Below, one piece after another: positions 1 through 11,453 of a stretch of DNA of 64,000 bases (positions within the stretch are counted from its first letter, which is position 1; each line of letters opens with the position of its first letter). Location of the stretch: assembly GCA_013400155.1 (NCBI GenBank), contig VXBM01000269.1, positions 475,403 through 539,402 of the forward strand. The letters run 5' to 3'. The translations under genes were made by a program, and so were the position numbers. The stretch is from Helopsaltes ochotensis. Lineage: Eukaryota > Chordata > Aves > Passeriformes > Locustellidae. The notes beneath the pieces are model-generated. The model did no database searches. It was not told the DNA's origin and saw only the letters and a program-made list of their open reading frames with translations.

Positions 1-442
1 AATTGTTGTGCCTGAAAGAGGTGTGGATAGCTTAAAACTTTTTAAAAGTGTTGACAAGTACACAAAAGTCTGCTCTCAGCAGTAAAGATAAAAAAATCAT
101 ACCAACAAGAAGTGGGATGGAGCACAAAGAGCTATTTTCATTTGGAACAAGTAGTTACAGAGAACTGTTCTACAAATAGTTCCTGGGAAACTTTAGGTCA
201 GTATAATGAAGAGCAAGGACATCAACACTGAATTTTAGCACAAAAGAGTATCTTGGCTTTATCATGATTTGGCAACTAGAGAAAAGCACAGAAGGCTGCA
301 CAAGAAAAAAGGTGAAGCTTTAAAGATTCAGAGATGTCAGAAGTAAAACAGAGAGCAATATGAAAAACCCAGAAGAACACTTCAAAGATTTGCTTTAGCA
401 TGTATGTGGTGGCGTGCAGTTGTCAGCACACTAGAATTCAGC

Positions 443-459
443 TTTTTTTTTTTTTTTTT
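443..459. repeat. Poly(T) tract, 17 bases
   Basis: A run of 17 T. On the minus strand it could be the A-tail of an old retrocopy, but no element is recognisable beside it. Confidence 0.9.
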
Positions 460-552
460 AATTCTTTGTGTTTGGTGATGATAAAAGTACTTGCTGTTAA
501 TGCAGTTAAATAGATTAATACTGTTAAATAGATTTGTGAGAAGGATTATTTG

Positions 553-609
553 GCAAACTGGTATAAGTAGGTGACAGCAAACTGGTATAAGTAGGTGACA
601 GCAAACTGG
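553..609. repeat. 24-bp tandem duplication, 2.4 copies
   Basis: The unit GCAAACTGGTATAAGTAGG plus GTGACA-type end occupies 553-576 and is repeated without change at 577-600. A partial third copy (GCAAACTGG) covers 601-609. Identical copies imply a recent duplication. Confidence 0.95.
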
Positions 610-1110
610 CTAGTGGACTTGTGGCAGTTCTTTTCTATTTTTTGCCATTGGGCCCAATTCTGTAGTCTCTGTGGTGTATAACTAATTCAGTGTCATTTGG
701 AGAATCTTTCAAGGGTAGTTGAACATGGACTTTCAAATGTGAAATGGCATTGATGCAAGATTTTTCCTCTGATTAGAGAGAGTATTTACCTAATGCTCCA
801 TGATTATCTTTTAAAGGCCTATGGATGTAAGGGTTGTTTTCAGAACAGCCTTTGAAATTTTGTACTGGTTATGTTAATAATGAATTAACAATAACAAATA
901 GTAGCATATTCTGTAGGAAAACATATATACCCAATTTCCCCCCTGAAAAATAATATATTCTAAAAGCTAGGCAGATTGAATCCTCCAGATTAGATGGGTG
1001 TTAAGAACTCAGATCAGAAAAGCATTCAAAGGAGCTTAGGCATGATCTCCTTAGTTTTCAGTGTTCTTAAATCCAAAATCAAAGCGACAACAAAACCCAT
1101 TCAATCCTCC

Positions 1111-1500
1111 TGCAGTTGTGTGCCCTGAAGGCACTGGTGGGCTTTGGTGGCCATGGCCAAGCTCTCTGGGGATCACCATGGCCTGAGCCGCAGCGTGGGT
1201 GCAGCTGCCTCCAGCTCTGCTGCCCCACCAGGTACTCCTGTCCGGCCGTGCGCTCCCTGGTCCGGGCTCCGACACCAGCCTGGTGTGTCTGGAGCTCAGA
1301 CCTGCCTCATCACCAGGACACTGCCTCATCCTCTGCACTCACGGCTGAACCAGGCCGCCATCTCCAGCCCGCCCAGCTCGCTTCGCTTGACGTGCTGCAA
1401 GGGAGCACTGGTCAGTGAGGTTCCTGCCCTGGTCGCCTTGGCCTTTGGGACCAGTCACCCCTTGTTGCACCTTGACAAATAAAGGATGATTCCATCTGTT
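1111..1500 (+). other. GC/CpG-rich block ending in a poly(A) signal; candidate solo LTR or retrocopy
   Basis: About 390 bases are clearly richer in G+C and CpG than the AT-rich intron on both sides, with a CpG cluster around 1186-1275. AATAAA lies at 1478-1483, near the right edge. Overlapping reading frames stay open on both strands (about 100-112 codons), which is expected from low stop density in GC-rich DNA. None is a protein I know. One ATG at about 1153 sits in a good Kozak context (GGCCATGGCC), and its frame ends in the TAA that overlaps AATAAA. This could be an endogenous-retrovirus LTR, a processed retrocopy, or a short CpG island. I could not find matching terminal repeats or a target-site duplication. 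Confidence 0.35.
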
Positions 1501-1944
1501 TTACAGCAGGAAAGATTACCTCTGCATGAATTCAAACACCGCAGCCCAGGGTTTCAGTAGTTGCTTTAGGTTCATTCCAGTATAAATCCTGGTGAGGGAG
1601 AAAAGGAGACAAAATACACAAACTTTATGCTCTGTTGCCTGCTTCAGAGAAACAATTTAAAGGGAACATCCTGTGTGAAAAGCCACTTTTCCTTATACTG
1701 GTAAATAACTTCCTGCTGGGTAAAGTGATATGTCCTGTTGGTTTTTGGAACACATGTGAGACCAAGGAGAGATAAATCCATTCAGGGAGACAGAATACAT
1801 TGGGTTTAAGTCTTTCAGAACATCATAGTGACAGACTTATTTTCCAATATTGAAACTGCACTAAGTAGAGAATTGTATCTGTTATGTATACATACTGCCA
1901 GGGGGAGTTCAAATATTCTCCTTATTTTAGAGGATATTTTGCCT

Positions 1945-2510
1945 CTTACCTGGATGGATGAAGGGAGAGCAGAGGATAATGTGTACCTTGACTTCAGCAA
2001 GGTTTTTGACACTGTCTCTCATGAAATTTGTACAGGCAAAGTCAAGAAATGTGGGTTGGGTGACTAGAGAGTGGGATGGGTTCCAAACTGGCTGAGTGGC
2101 GGATCCCAAAGGTTGTGATCAGTGGCACAGGGTCTAGATGTCTCCCAGGGTTCTATACTGGGCCAGTATTTTTAACTTGTCAATTACTTGGCTGAAAGGC
2201 CAGATGTTTCCTCAGTAAGTTTGCTGACGACACAAGGCTGGGAGGAGTGGTCAGTACCCCAGAGGGCTGTGCTGCCCTTCAGAGGGACCTCGATGGGCTG
2301 GAGAGATGGGCAGAGAGGAACCTTCTGAAATTCAGCAAGGGCAAATGCAGGGCCCTGCACCTGGGGAGGAACAAGCCCATGGGCCAGCACAGGCTGGGGG
2401 CTGACCTGCTGGGAGGCAGCTCTGCAGAGAAGGACCTGGGGGTCCTGGTGGACACAAGCTGTCCACGGGCCAGCAGTGTGTCCCTGTGGCTACGAAGGCC
2501 AATGGAATCC
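1945..2510 (+). mobile_element. CR1 LINE fragment: broken reverse-transcriptase domain
   Basis: This is the middle of the CR1 ORF2 reverse transcriptase. The first part reads DEGRAEDNVYLDFSKVFDTVSHE at about 1957-2027, the palm motif with the first catalytic aspartate. A frame change and stops at about 2067-2200 break the frame. It resumes with the catalytic FADD motif at 2220-2231, followed by the TPEGCAALQRDLDGLERWAERN and GRNKPMGQH blocks, and is open until about 2510. Both ends are truncated: sequence before 1945 and after 2510 is not CR1-like, and there is no 3' octamer tail here. It is a dead fossil and makes no product. Known of the family: CR1 is the main LINE of birds. Confidence 0.9.
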
Positions 2511-3694
2511 TTGTTTTTACTCTTTATTCTTATATTCCTGTTAAAAAAAAAAGATTGGAAATTGGGCACCCAGGACACTGGTGCAAAATGTGGTTCAGAT
2601 TTTCAGGGAGATGTGGCAAACTCTTCCTGGATGGATGGAGATGCTGAACAACCCTGTGGTAGCAGCATAACTTAATCAGTGTCATCTCTCAGCTGTCTCA
2701 TTGATTCTTGATGTGTGCTGCCACAAACCTAGTAATAACAAACACTGTTATTTTTCTAATGGAATTGTTTTACACTTTGACCAAATTTCCCTTTTTAGTC
2801 ATGAGATGAGCACACAAACACCTTCTCAAGCACAGTACTGCCTGCCATGCAAGGGCAGGAATAAGTGGCTGGGGCTGTGGAAGATTAGGTGAGCTGCTGC
2901 AGTCAGTACTGCTAGTGAGGGTGTAATTGCAGCCTAGCTTCCATTGACTTTCAGCCCTTGTCACTTGTGCTTATAGAAATCTGAATCATTGTGTACAGTG
3001 CAGGAATAATTCCAGCTGTAGACTTCCAGAGTATTTGATCTGAGTACTTGGCATTTTTAAACTGAAATTTCTGACCTCTTTTTGGTTTATCTATTTTTAA
3101 GTGATCCCCTGAGTTGACAACAACTTATTTCCTCTACTATGTGAAGACTGAGGTTCATCTGTAATTACTGGCTCACACAAACATTTTTGAGGATCCGAGC
3201 TGTTGTAAACAATTGCATTAGATGAGCACTTTCCCAGCATGTGAAACCATGTGTAGTCACTTATCACAGCCTGCTCTCATTTCTCTACCTTGGAAGAACT
3301 GAGTTGTTGCAGATTACTGCTACCTAACAATTCTCAATCTCCTTTTAGAGCCTTTGTCCCTGCTCCAGAGGGGCCATGATCCATAGTGTAAGATTACATT
3401 TGCATTCATGAACTGAATGTATGAAATGTGTAACTCAAAGTGAAATTGAAGAGAGGAATATGAATTTTGGAAAAGGGGAAAAAAGCCTTTCACAGTCATT
3501 TAATCTCTTTTGAACTTCATCATTATAGGAGAATATCTAGAAGAATATGTTTCTTTTATTAACCTGAAAACCATATTACTTGAACCTTATATTAAAAGTC
3601 ATCCTCTTGCTTTCACTGGGGCTATTTAAGAGACTAACATGAGTCAGTATAATGTTGTTTAAACACTGGTGTGTGTAATACTTTGTATTTTCAA

Positions 3695-3746
3695 GGTGTT
3701 TTCCTTTGCATCTGACTTGGGGTGTTTTCTTTTGCATCTGACTTGG
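3695..3746. repeat. 26-bp tandem duplication, 2 copies
   Basis: The unit GGTGTTTTCCTTTGCATCTG plus ACTTGG at 3695-3720 is followed at once by a copy at 3721-3746 with one C-to-T difference. Confidence 0.93.
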
Positions 3747-6700
3747 GCTGCTTTTTTTTTTAAATTAGAAATAAGCATTTAATGTGGTTTTCTGAGGCTG
3801 CTGTGGAAGCTTGTGATATGTCTGTGACTGACCCGTAAGTAGTCTTGAGACCACAACCTTAAAGCCTATGTATGTGAATAATTTCCCATGTTTTGTTCAG
3901 AAATTCAAGGTGGGATTGCTTATAGTAACTATCTGGGTATTATTGTTCTATGATTTGCTTTATGATCTAAAAAAGTTAAGAAGCAGTATCTCAGATATCT
4001 GCACCAAAGAAAAAATGCATTTATAGTCTTAAAGGAGTTCAGAACTTGTTTATTAATATGGACACAGTTTTTCCATTCCTTGCTTGCCACCCACTTATGG
4101 GTAGAGGCTCTATGAGTTAGTAACAATAAGCTCTTGACTTTACTAATTCAGCGTATTTGTACTTTGAGCTGGGTAATGCTTTGGTTTTCCCTTCTTCAGT
4201 TTCTTTTAATTGTAAAAATTGGATAGAATAAACTTAAATTTATATAAATAAATATTCTAGAGATGTCTGGGCTTTAAGGGATCCAGCCAGTTCATTATCA
4301 CATACTCTTACATTAACACTTAATGCCAACGAAATACATCTTTCAAGGCTTATCTTTCATTGTCTTTTAAATATACAGTTACACTTTGAAACATAGCACA
4401 GAGAGTTTCTCATGAGTCTGATCAGAGTGTGATGGCTCCCTGTTGACTCATGCAGGAGATGGTAATGAAAATCTTCACACTTTTGTCTTGAGCTTGGGCC
4501 AGGGCCTTCAGCCGTAGCAGCCATGGAGTGAGGCACTGCATACTGCCCAGTGGGTTAAACAAGCACTTTAAAACTAAATAAGACTCTTTCCAAGACTTAA
4601 TAAAGTCTGGAATTAATCCTAAATAAATATTAAAAGTTTTGAAAGGGACATAGTCCCAAGATGTACTTTATGTTTATTAGCCACACATTTTCATATGGGC
4701 CAAAAATAGATTTTGATTAAGGAAATGGCATCAGTTCAGCTTGGGGTGCTAAGAAATGGATTGGTAGCATGTAAGCAAATAAATATGATTAATATGTCAT
4801 TTAGTTGCTACATAGTGTCCTTCAAGGCTTTACATCAGTTATTGACAGAAATGTTTCATGTCTCCTGCATATTTTATCCTTCAGTTGAAAATGTATTTAT
4901 TTGTGATGTAGTAATTAGGTATGCCGAAGTTGTCACATATAGTTTGTCATTTTGAGGAGACGTAATATATGTGTGAAGGAAACAACTTATTATGTTGTGG
5001 TAGACAGGTAGATGAGTTCTTTGCCTCTTATTTCTATAAAAATATTTTATGGGGTTTTCTGCTGAAAGCCTGTCTCCACTTCTACTATGGAGTTGATAGT
5101 TGCTCTGTAATAAACTTATGATGCTGTCACAGGATGAAATAGATGTGGGCACACAGTTGTGATGTTGATATTTGATTCTGCGTTTTTTCAAAAGCTCACA
5201 GCTTGAATTTCAGGCTTTGTTGAATTTCTTTGCAGATTTTATAAGTTGATTCCACGTTGTACAAAATAACCACCAAAAACCTTTAAAGGAGAAAGGAGAG
5301 TGACTGAATATCAAGCACAGAAGGGTTTAAAGCAAACAGTAAAAGGAAGACAAGCAAGAAAAGAAAAAATTAAGATAGGGAGCTTGTGATAGTCACCTCA
5401 TCAAACACTAAACCAGACTTGTTCTCTTCCATCATGCCTACTCAGTCTATGCAGTCTCAGGCTGGTGAATCCTTGTACTCTGTCAAACTCCCGAGGTCTT
5501 TGGTTCGTTTTTTTTGTTGCCATTCACAGCAAAGAAATCTTCTCAAGAGCACCATTGTGATAAATGAATAAAAACAGGGGCATCCATCTTAGTTATAATT
5601 ATGACCTTGCAACTTTCAAGGAGTATTGGATGGATTTTGTGCCCTAAAATTGCCCAGGTACTGCTTTTTCATAGTAACAGTGTTACAAATGAAACTGGCA
5701 ACAAACTGTTCATAGCACAAGGTCAGACAATCATCTAATGCTATTAAAGTGTGGAAAAAAGTATTCTCTAATGTAGATGATGTTAGCATTTTACTAGCTT
5801 ATATTTGTAAACATGGCATTGAATGCCCAATTCATTTAACCTAATTATCATTGAACCTAAATATAAGGGGGAAGAAAAGTCTTCCCTCCTATTTCTGTCT
5901 TTGTATTAGTCATGGTGAATAGTGTCACCCAACACTGGAACGCTGACTAGGGCTGTGCAATATTGAAAGAAACTGCGTCCCTTGAAGGTGCCTGGGCGTG
6001 CAGAAAATTTTACTTTAGAATTGTGTGATGCCATGTCTACAGCAGGGAGCATTTGTACAGGGGAAGTTACATCCTTCTTGCTGTGCAGGAGCAGCCTCAA
6101 GGCCAGCCTGAGGTCCAGCTTCATCACCAGTACACTTCAGTGTCTCCAGTGCCTTCAGGGGGCCTCTGAGAGATGTTTCTGGGGACTCCTGTTCCAGCGT
6201 GCATTTATTTGTGTGCAGCCTGGCAGTCCGCTGTGCCTCTGGCACGTGTGCAACAGACATTGCTGTGGTACTTCTTAAATTACCACCAAGTTTCTCTGCC
6301 AAAAACATAGATGAATTTCAACTGTAGCAGAGGTTCAAGATGTCCATATAGAAAATGTGGAAGGATGATGCAAGCCTGAGAATGGGAATAGCCAGAGCAC
6401 CTCTAGTGGGGCCAGAGGATTTGATGAAATAGGAACAACAATAATAAAGAAGGAATTGGTCCAGGCCTTGGAGTAAAGAGGAAATATGAAAAGGTTCAAG
6501 CTAGGCAATTTCTTCTCATTCTTCTTCTTTCTTTTTTTCTTTTTTTTTTTTTTAAATTTCAACATGATGTCTCCTGTGGATTTCCACATCTACCATCTCT
6601 CTGCCTTTGTAGAGTCTCCCCAGGTGTATTGTCTCCAATAGTTTTTTCTGTGTTTTCTTCAGTGGAGCTTTCCTTGGTCCTCAGTTATTTGAATTACTTC

Positions 6701-9700
6701 TGGTCAAATATATTGGTCCAGATAAGGGAATTACTTCATGCCTCCAACCCTAAAGTAGTAATAAAAAAGGAGTACTGGAGAGGGAAATCAATCTTTTCCC
6801 TTACTCATCGTATCTGCTAATTCTTTTCCAAGCCATCTTTTCTTTGTAGGTATAGCCCTATAATGGAGTATGTGCCAGCAAGTGAAAAAAAAAAGATATT
6901 GGGAAAAATCCTTTAAATTAAAAAATCCGAACAGAACAACCCACAAAATCTTCTTGTTACGGATAAAAGTGTCTCCAAATATATGGCAGGTGCCTGCCTA
7001 AACCATAGGAATATGGGTCGTAGCCTGAGAGTGAGAAAGCAAAATGTGGCAGCAGTATCTTGCATGGAAGCACCCAGGGTCACATCACCTACCTTCCCTA
7101 AAATCATTGCAATAGCAGTAGGGCTGGCGTGGCTAATCTGGCAGCCATCCTTCAGTGTGCAAGGATACAAGGACAGAGAGGAGAAACTTCTTAAGAAAAC
7201 ACATCTCCTAATTGAGCTGGGACTGAAAGTAAAGGAGTTTTTATGAAAAAAACCCTTCTGATTATCTCTGCATCAGGTACAAAAAGTGACCTGGAGCACT
7301 TTGTGTTAGAAATATTTTCCACTGTTAGCATAAGCAAAGCAAACAACAGCACAGAAGTCAGGCTGCAGATGTGCATTGGCAGCATACACAAATGCTCTAA
7401 AAAGGGGTTTTCACTTATTTACACTGCCATCAGTGTGGTGGGAATTGAAACTAATCACATCTCAATTGTTTAGTTGTTTTCTGGATAAATGAAAAGCATC
7501 AAATGTAGGAACTTGATAATATATATGTATTCGTGTTTTAGATGGGGTGATTTAAAATTGGTTTTAGGTCTTGTATTCTAGAGGGTGCTTTGCCACTGAA
7601 GACACTTACTCTGTTCTCTGAGGAATTGCCATGCTAAATGAGGCTCTGTTTATTGAGATGTTATAATTTCTGTACTAGAATACAGGATGTTCCTTTTCTA
7701 GGTACTTGAAAGCTTTTTCTCTAAGGAGGGGTGTCCATTACTCAGGTTAGCTGTCCCATTTCCAGCATCGTTTTCTTAATCTGAGAACAAGTCTTGAATT
7801 TTTAGGACAGAAAAAAAGAAGGATTGATGCAGCTCAAGCAAGACAAGAAGGAATTAAAACTTGGCTGCTTTGAAAGATGGATGCCTCCCAGCAGGAGCTC
7901 AGAGAAGAATTGCCTGTAAGAATAGAAAGTGGGGATAGGTTGCTGGGAAACGGATTAATGAGCTGGAAGATAAATTGACAGGAGAAATTAAACAGCAGAT
8001 AGACCCTGCCTTTGGTGTCACAAAGACTGATGTCCAGTTCCATGTAAGAGAAGAAGGTGTGAGTAAAACTGCCACGTCAAGCCCTCATGTTCTGGTTTCC
8101 AGACCAAACTGTTTCTGTAATCCCTCTGTTGGTGAGGCAAGCCGGGTCTGCTGCCCTGCACCTGCGTGCTGTTGCTGCTCACAGGCCCTTCAAGAGCTGC
8201 TGGAGTGCTTGGGCAGGGCTCTGATAGCATTACATGGCAGAAAGGCCAAACTGGGCCATAAAAGGAGAAGAGTTGCAGAGGGTGCTCTGTTAAATCGCAT
8301 TTGTGTGCATGGACCTTACTTCTCTTGAGCAGAGGAGAAACCGTAATGTTTTCTGACATGTTTTTGAGGAGGGAAAAATGCTTTTTTTACTTGATTTAAT
8401 GGTTTGTCTCTAAAAATGAACAGAATACCTAAGTGATTGCCTTTGAAAACAGATTATTAAGGTGCCTGATGTGCATTCATTGGTACAGAATCAATTTATC
8501 ATCATTTTACAGTCTACACATTTGCATCTAAGGCTGAGTCAACCTTAGATCACTGGGGACACCTTTTACTGCCACAAAAGTCCTTTGTATTTGGTAGAAT
8601 AATGGTGCTTATATGTCATTATGAGTGAGCTAGTGATGGAGCTTGTAAGCGAGAAGGAACATTTTGGATATGCATGGGAGACCTGCTGCAGATTCTCAGA
8701 GAAAAGAAGAACTTATCCCATTTGGAGAGACAAGAGTGGAAAGGGCAGATTATGGAAATGGGTCATGCTCTGTAGCAAAATGTAGTGCCTGAGGGAGTAT
8801 CCAAGAAGCGTCTAAGGGCTGGAAATGTAACGACACGGTCATGGATGAAGCAGCTCTGCTCATCCATTGGAGCAGAAAGCAAATACATCACTTTTCCAGA
8901 GCTAGTGAAGGCAGGTGCAACAAGAACTGAAGGCAATTACAAGTTATACACTGTGTAAGGCTCTCTCTCTTGTGCTAAGACCTTTTGTGTTGAGTCCATT
9001 TCCCAAAATATAAATTGAATGGATTTTTTGGGTAAAATCTTAAAGGTTTGGATTCTGGTTTCAGTTAACCTGATGCAAATTTAGCCTCATCCTGTTTAGT
9101 TTGGTAGAATAACTTGGAGTTTTTAATAAGGCAACTGAAGCAAAGTCTGGCCTCAGTGGAATTTATGCATTTGAATTCAGGAGAGAGCAGTGGTGTGAAA
9201 TGATGCTCTTGTTAGAGCCTGAGAACAAGAATGTTAACAGGAAGGAGGTTGTCCTTCTAAGTTTATAAAATTGCATTAGATTGCGTTTTCTAAAATTTTG
9301 GCCTTTAAACCAAGCAAAGACTAGCACAGAACTGAATTTTATAAGCAACCCATCTGAAAATAGGCTGAGATGACTGTACAGAATAATCTTGCTGGTTTTG
9401 ACATAAATTGGATCACTGTTGCAGTGTCTAGCCTACAGGAGGTTAGAGATGAAAACATTATGAAAAGTCTGGGCAACAGCTAAGTTGCCAAGTATTTAGG
9501 CCATATGGATCTGGTAGCCAAAATAAAAGAAAGAGAGGGAAGCAACATCTGAAGTATAGCATCTTTAGAGAACGTGAAATATTTTACTGCTCTATTTGCA
9601 CGTCTAGGCAAGAGAAGGAGGGAAAATATGGGGAGTTAATTTTATTTATTGACCCTACATATATAAAAAGTAATTTTAGGTTTTTGCGATGCTTTGCCAC

Positions 9701-10380
9701 ATGTCAAAATTTGTAGATGAGCCCTGCTTGTTCTCCTTGTCCTGATGGTTGATTTACTACAGCAACTGCAGCCAAAGGTGGGTGATAGAAGAAAGATTGG
9801 CTTTGAAAATACAAACGCAGAAACATCTTTGGTGTTTTGGCTCCCCTAGCCTCTTTCTGCAGTCCAGCAAAAGACTGGAGATAGCATCAACTCTTACAGG
9901 GTGCTCTCATATTTCTATATTCTCATAATGTCTGCTAAGTTATGACAGTCATATGCCTGGTGAAGCATCTGCTTAATCTTTAATTCTGTAGTGAATAAAT
10001 TCTCCTGCCTTTAGCACTGATGTGAAAAAATGGATCTGACCTTTAATTTCAGACCCTGCTCTTGTGGGATAAAGTGAATCATAAAGCTTTTTTCACAGCT
10101 CCAGGAGGTTCCCATTTAATATTGGCAGATGTACAGCAGGATCTCATGTCTCCTTATCACTGGCCAGTTTTAGGGATTTTAGTAGAAGTATTTAGGACAA
10201 TAACAAAAGATGCCCTTTCCAGAAACTTGTGTGTAAAATCCTGATGAAACTTTTCAACAGGGGCTTCTTAAAAAGTGTCTCAAGGCCTATAATTAGGGAG
10301 GTACCAGTTTGGTAACTGCACTACCGGTTCCTCACTATATCGTACGTAAAAGTCCGAAGAACTCTTCCAGCTCTTCAACT
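3747..10380. other. Unique intronic DNA, no gene recognised
   Basis: AT-rich sequence with scattered ORFs below 120 codons, none recognised. Two short patches are richer in G+C, about 6080-6260 and 8090-8270. They stay open in several frames on both strands but show no splice sites joined to a family motif. A T/C-rich tract lies at about 6525-6553. Confidence 0.55.
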
Positions 10381-10522
10381 GTTTCTGGGTTGTTTTTGTT
10401 CTTTGTTTGTTTGGGGGTTTTTGTGTGGGTTTTTGTTGTTGTTGTTGTTTGTGTGGGGTTTTTGGTTTTTTGGGGGGGTTGGTTTGTTTTTGTTTGGTTT
10501 GGGGTTTTTTGTTTGTTTTTTT
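10381..10522. repeat. G/T-only low-complexity tract, about 140 bases
   Basis: The + strand is almost entirely T and G for about 140 bases. It mixes TTTG, TTG (GTTGTTGTTGTTGTT) and several G-runs of four to seven bases separated by T-rich loops. The strong strand asymmetry gives long open frames of Val/Phe/Cys/Trp on + and Lys/Pro/Thr/Asn on -. These are artefacts of composition, not genes. Confidence 0.95.
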
Positions 10523-10840
10523 CACCACAGTCCAATGATTAATAAAGTATTCACCTTGAATACGATGTAAAAGAGAAGTTAAGATGAATGTAAATTTGCA
10601 GACACAATTCAGAGTTCTAAGTTCTCAGATCTCTTATTATGAAGATTAAATTCCCTCAGTGCAGGCTTAGGAAGTATGGTATCAGGAATAACTTTTCTTG
10701 AAGAATATAAAGGAAATGCTCAAAGGAAGTACCACTGTACTAGACTAGTAAGAGAAAACACTATCAAAGGATAAGATGGGCTATAAACTTACTTTTGAAC
10801 CTGTAATTATCCTAAAAGGTTCAAAAATGTGAGCCATTAA

Positions 10841-10860
10841 GAAATTTTTTCAAAAATTTC
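10841..10860. repeat. Short perfect inverted repeat
   Basis: GAAATTTTT and AAAAATTTC flank two bases. This is typical of AT-rich DNA and probably without function. Confidence 0.6.
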
Positions 10861-11408
10861 AAACCGCAGAGAATTTAAATATAAACTTGTTGTGTCTCCA
10901 TTGTACTGTTAGGCAAGAAAACTTCGAGTTCTACTAATCTGTATAGATAGAATTTTTTTTTCATTTTCTCTTCCCACTGATTCACATTTTCATATTCCCC
11001 GTTTCACATTTTTACTGTTGTGTAGCTTATTACCTGTTAAAAATGCAGTCATTTTCAGTAATGCTGATACTGGTAATGTAAATCTCAAGTGTGACCTAAT
11101 GTACTGATAAAATGTCTTCATCTCTACAGCTCTGTTGTTGAGAAGTCACATTGCAATCATGTCTGTACCTTCTAGTGTTTGTGGAGGTTTCTTTTGTTTT
11201 CTGAAATACACTATTAGATGTAAAATGAGAGAAGAACTGACAGCGCCCAATCCTGATGGCTGTGCCCTCTGCATTCCAAACACAGTGGATATGGGGAAAG
11301 ATCGCTTTCTTTCATTTGTGTTCTTTAGAGATAGCTTATTTTATGTCACAAAATATAGCCTTCAACTTCAATTAATTTTACTTGGATTTTTTGTTTTAGT
11401 TTGCTCTC

Positions 11409-11453
11409 TCTATATATATGAATATACCTTATATATAGATATAGATATCTATT
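11409..11453. repeat. AT/GATA-like microsatellite
   Basis: TATATATATGAATAT followed by TTATATATAGATATAGATATCT, a degenerate TA/GATA simple repeat. Confidence 0.85.

Noticed and set aside
10280..10542. Lys/Pro/Thr-rich and Val/Phe-rich ORFs
   Set aside because: They are translations of a G/T low-complexity tract.
11130..11180. Acceptor-like CTCTACAG and donor-like GGAG|GTTT flanking about 50 bases
   Set aside because: The enclosed codons do not resemble any SorCS segment and the donor is weak.
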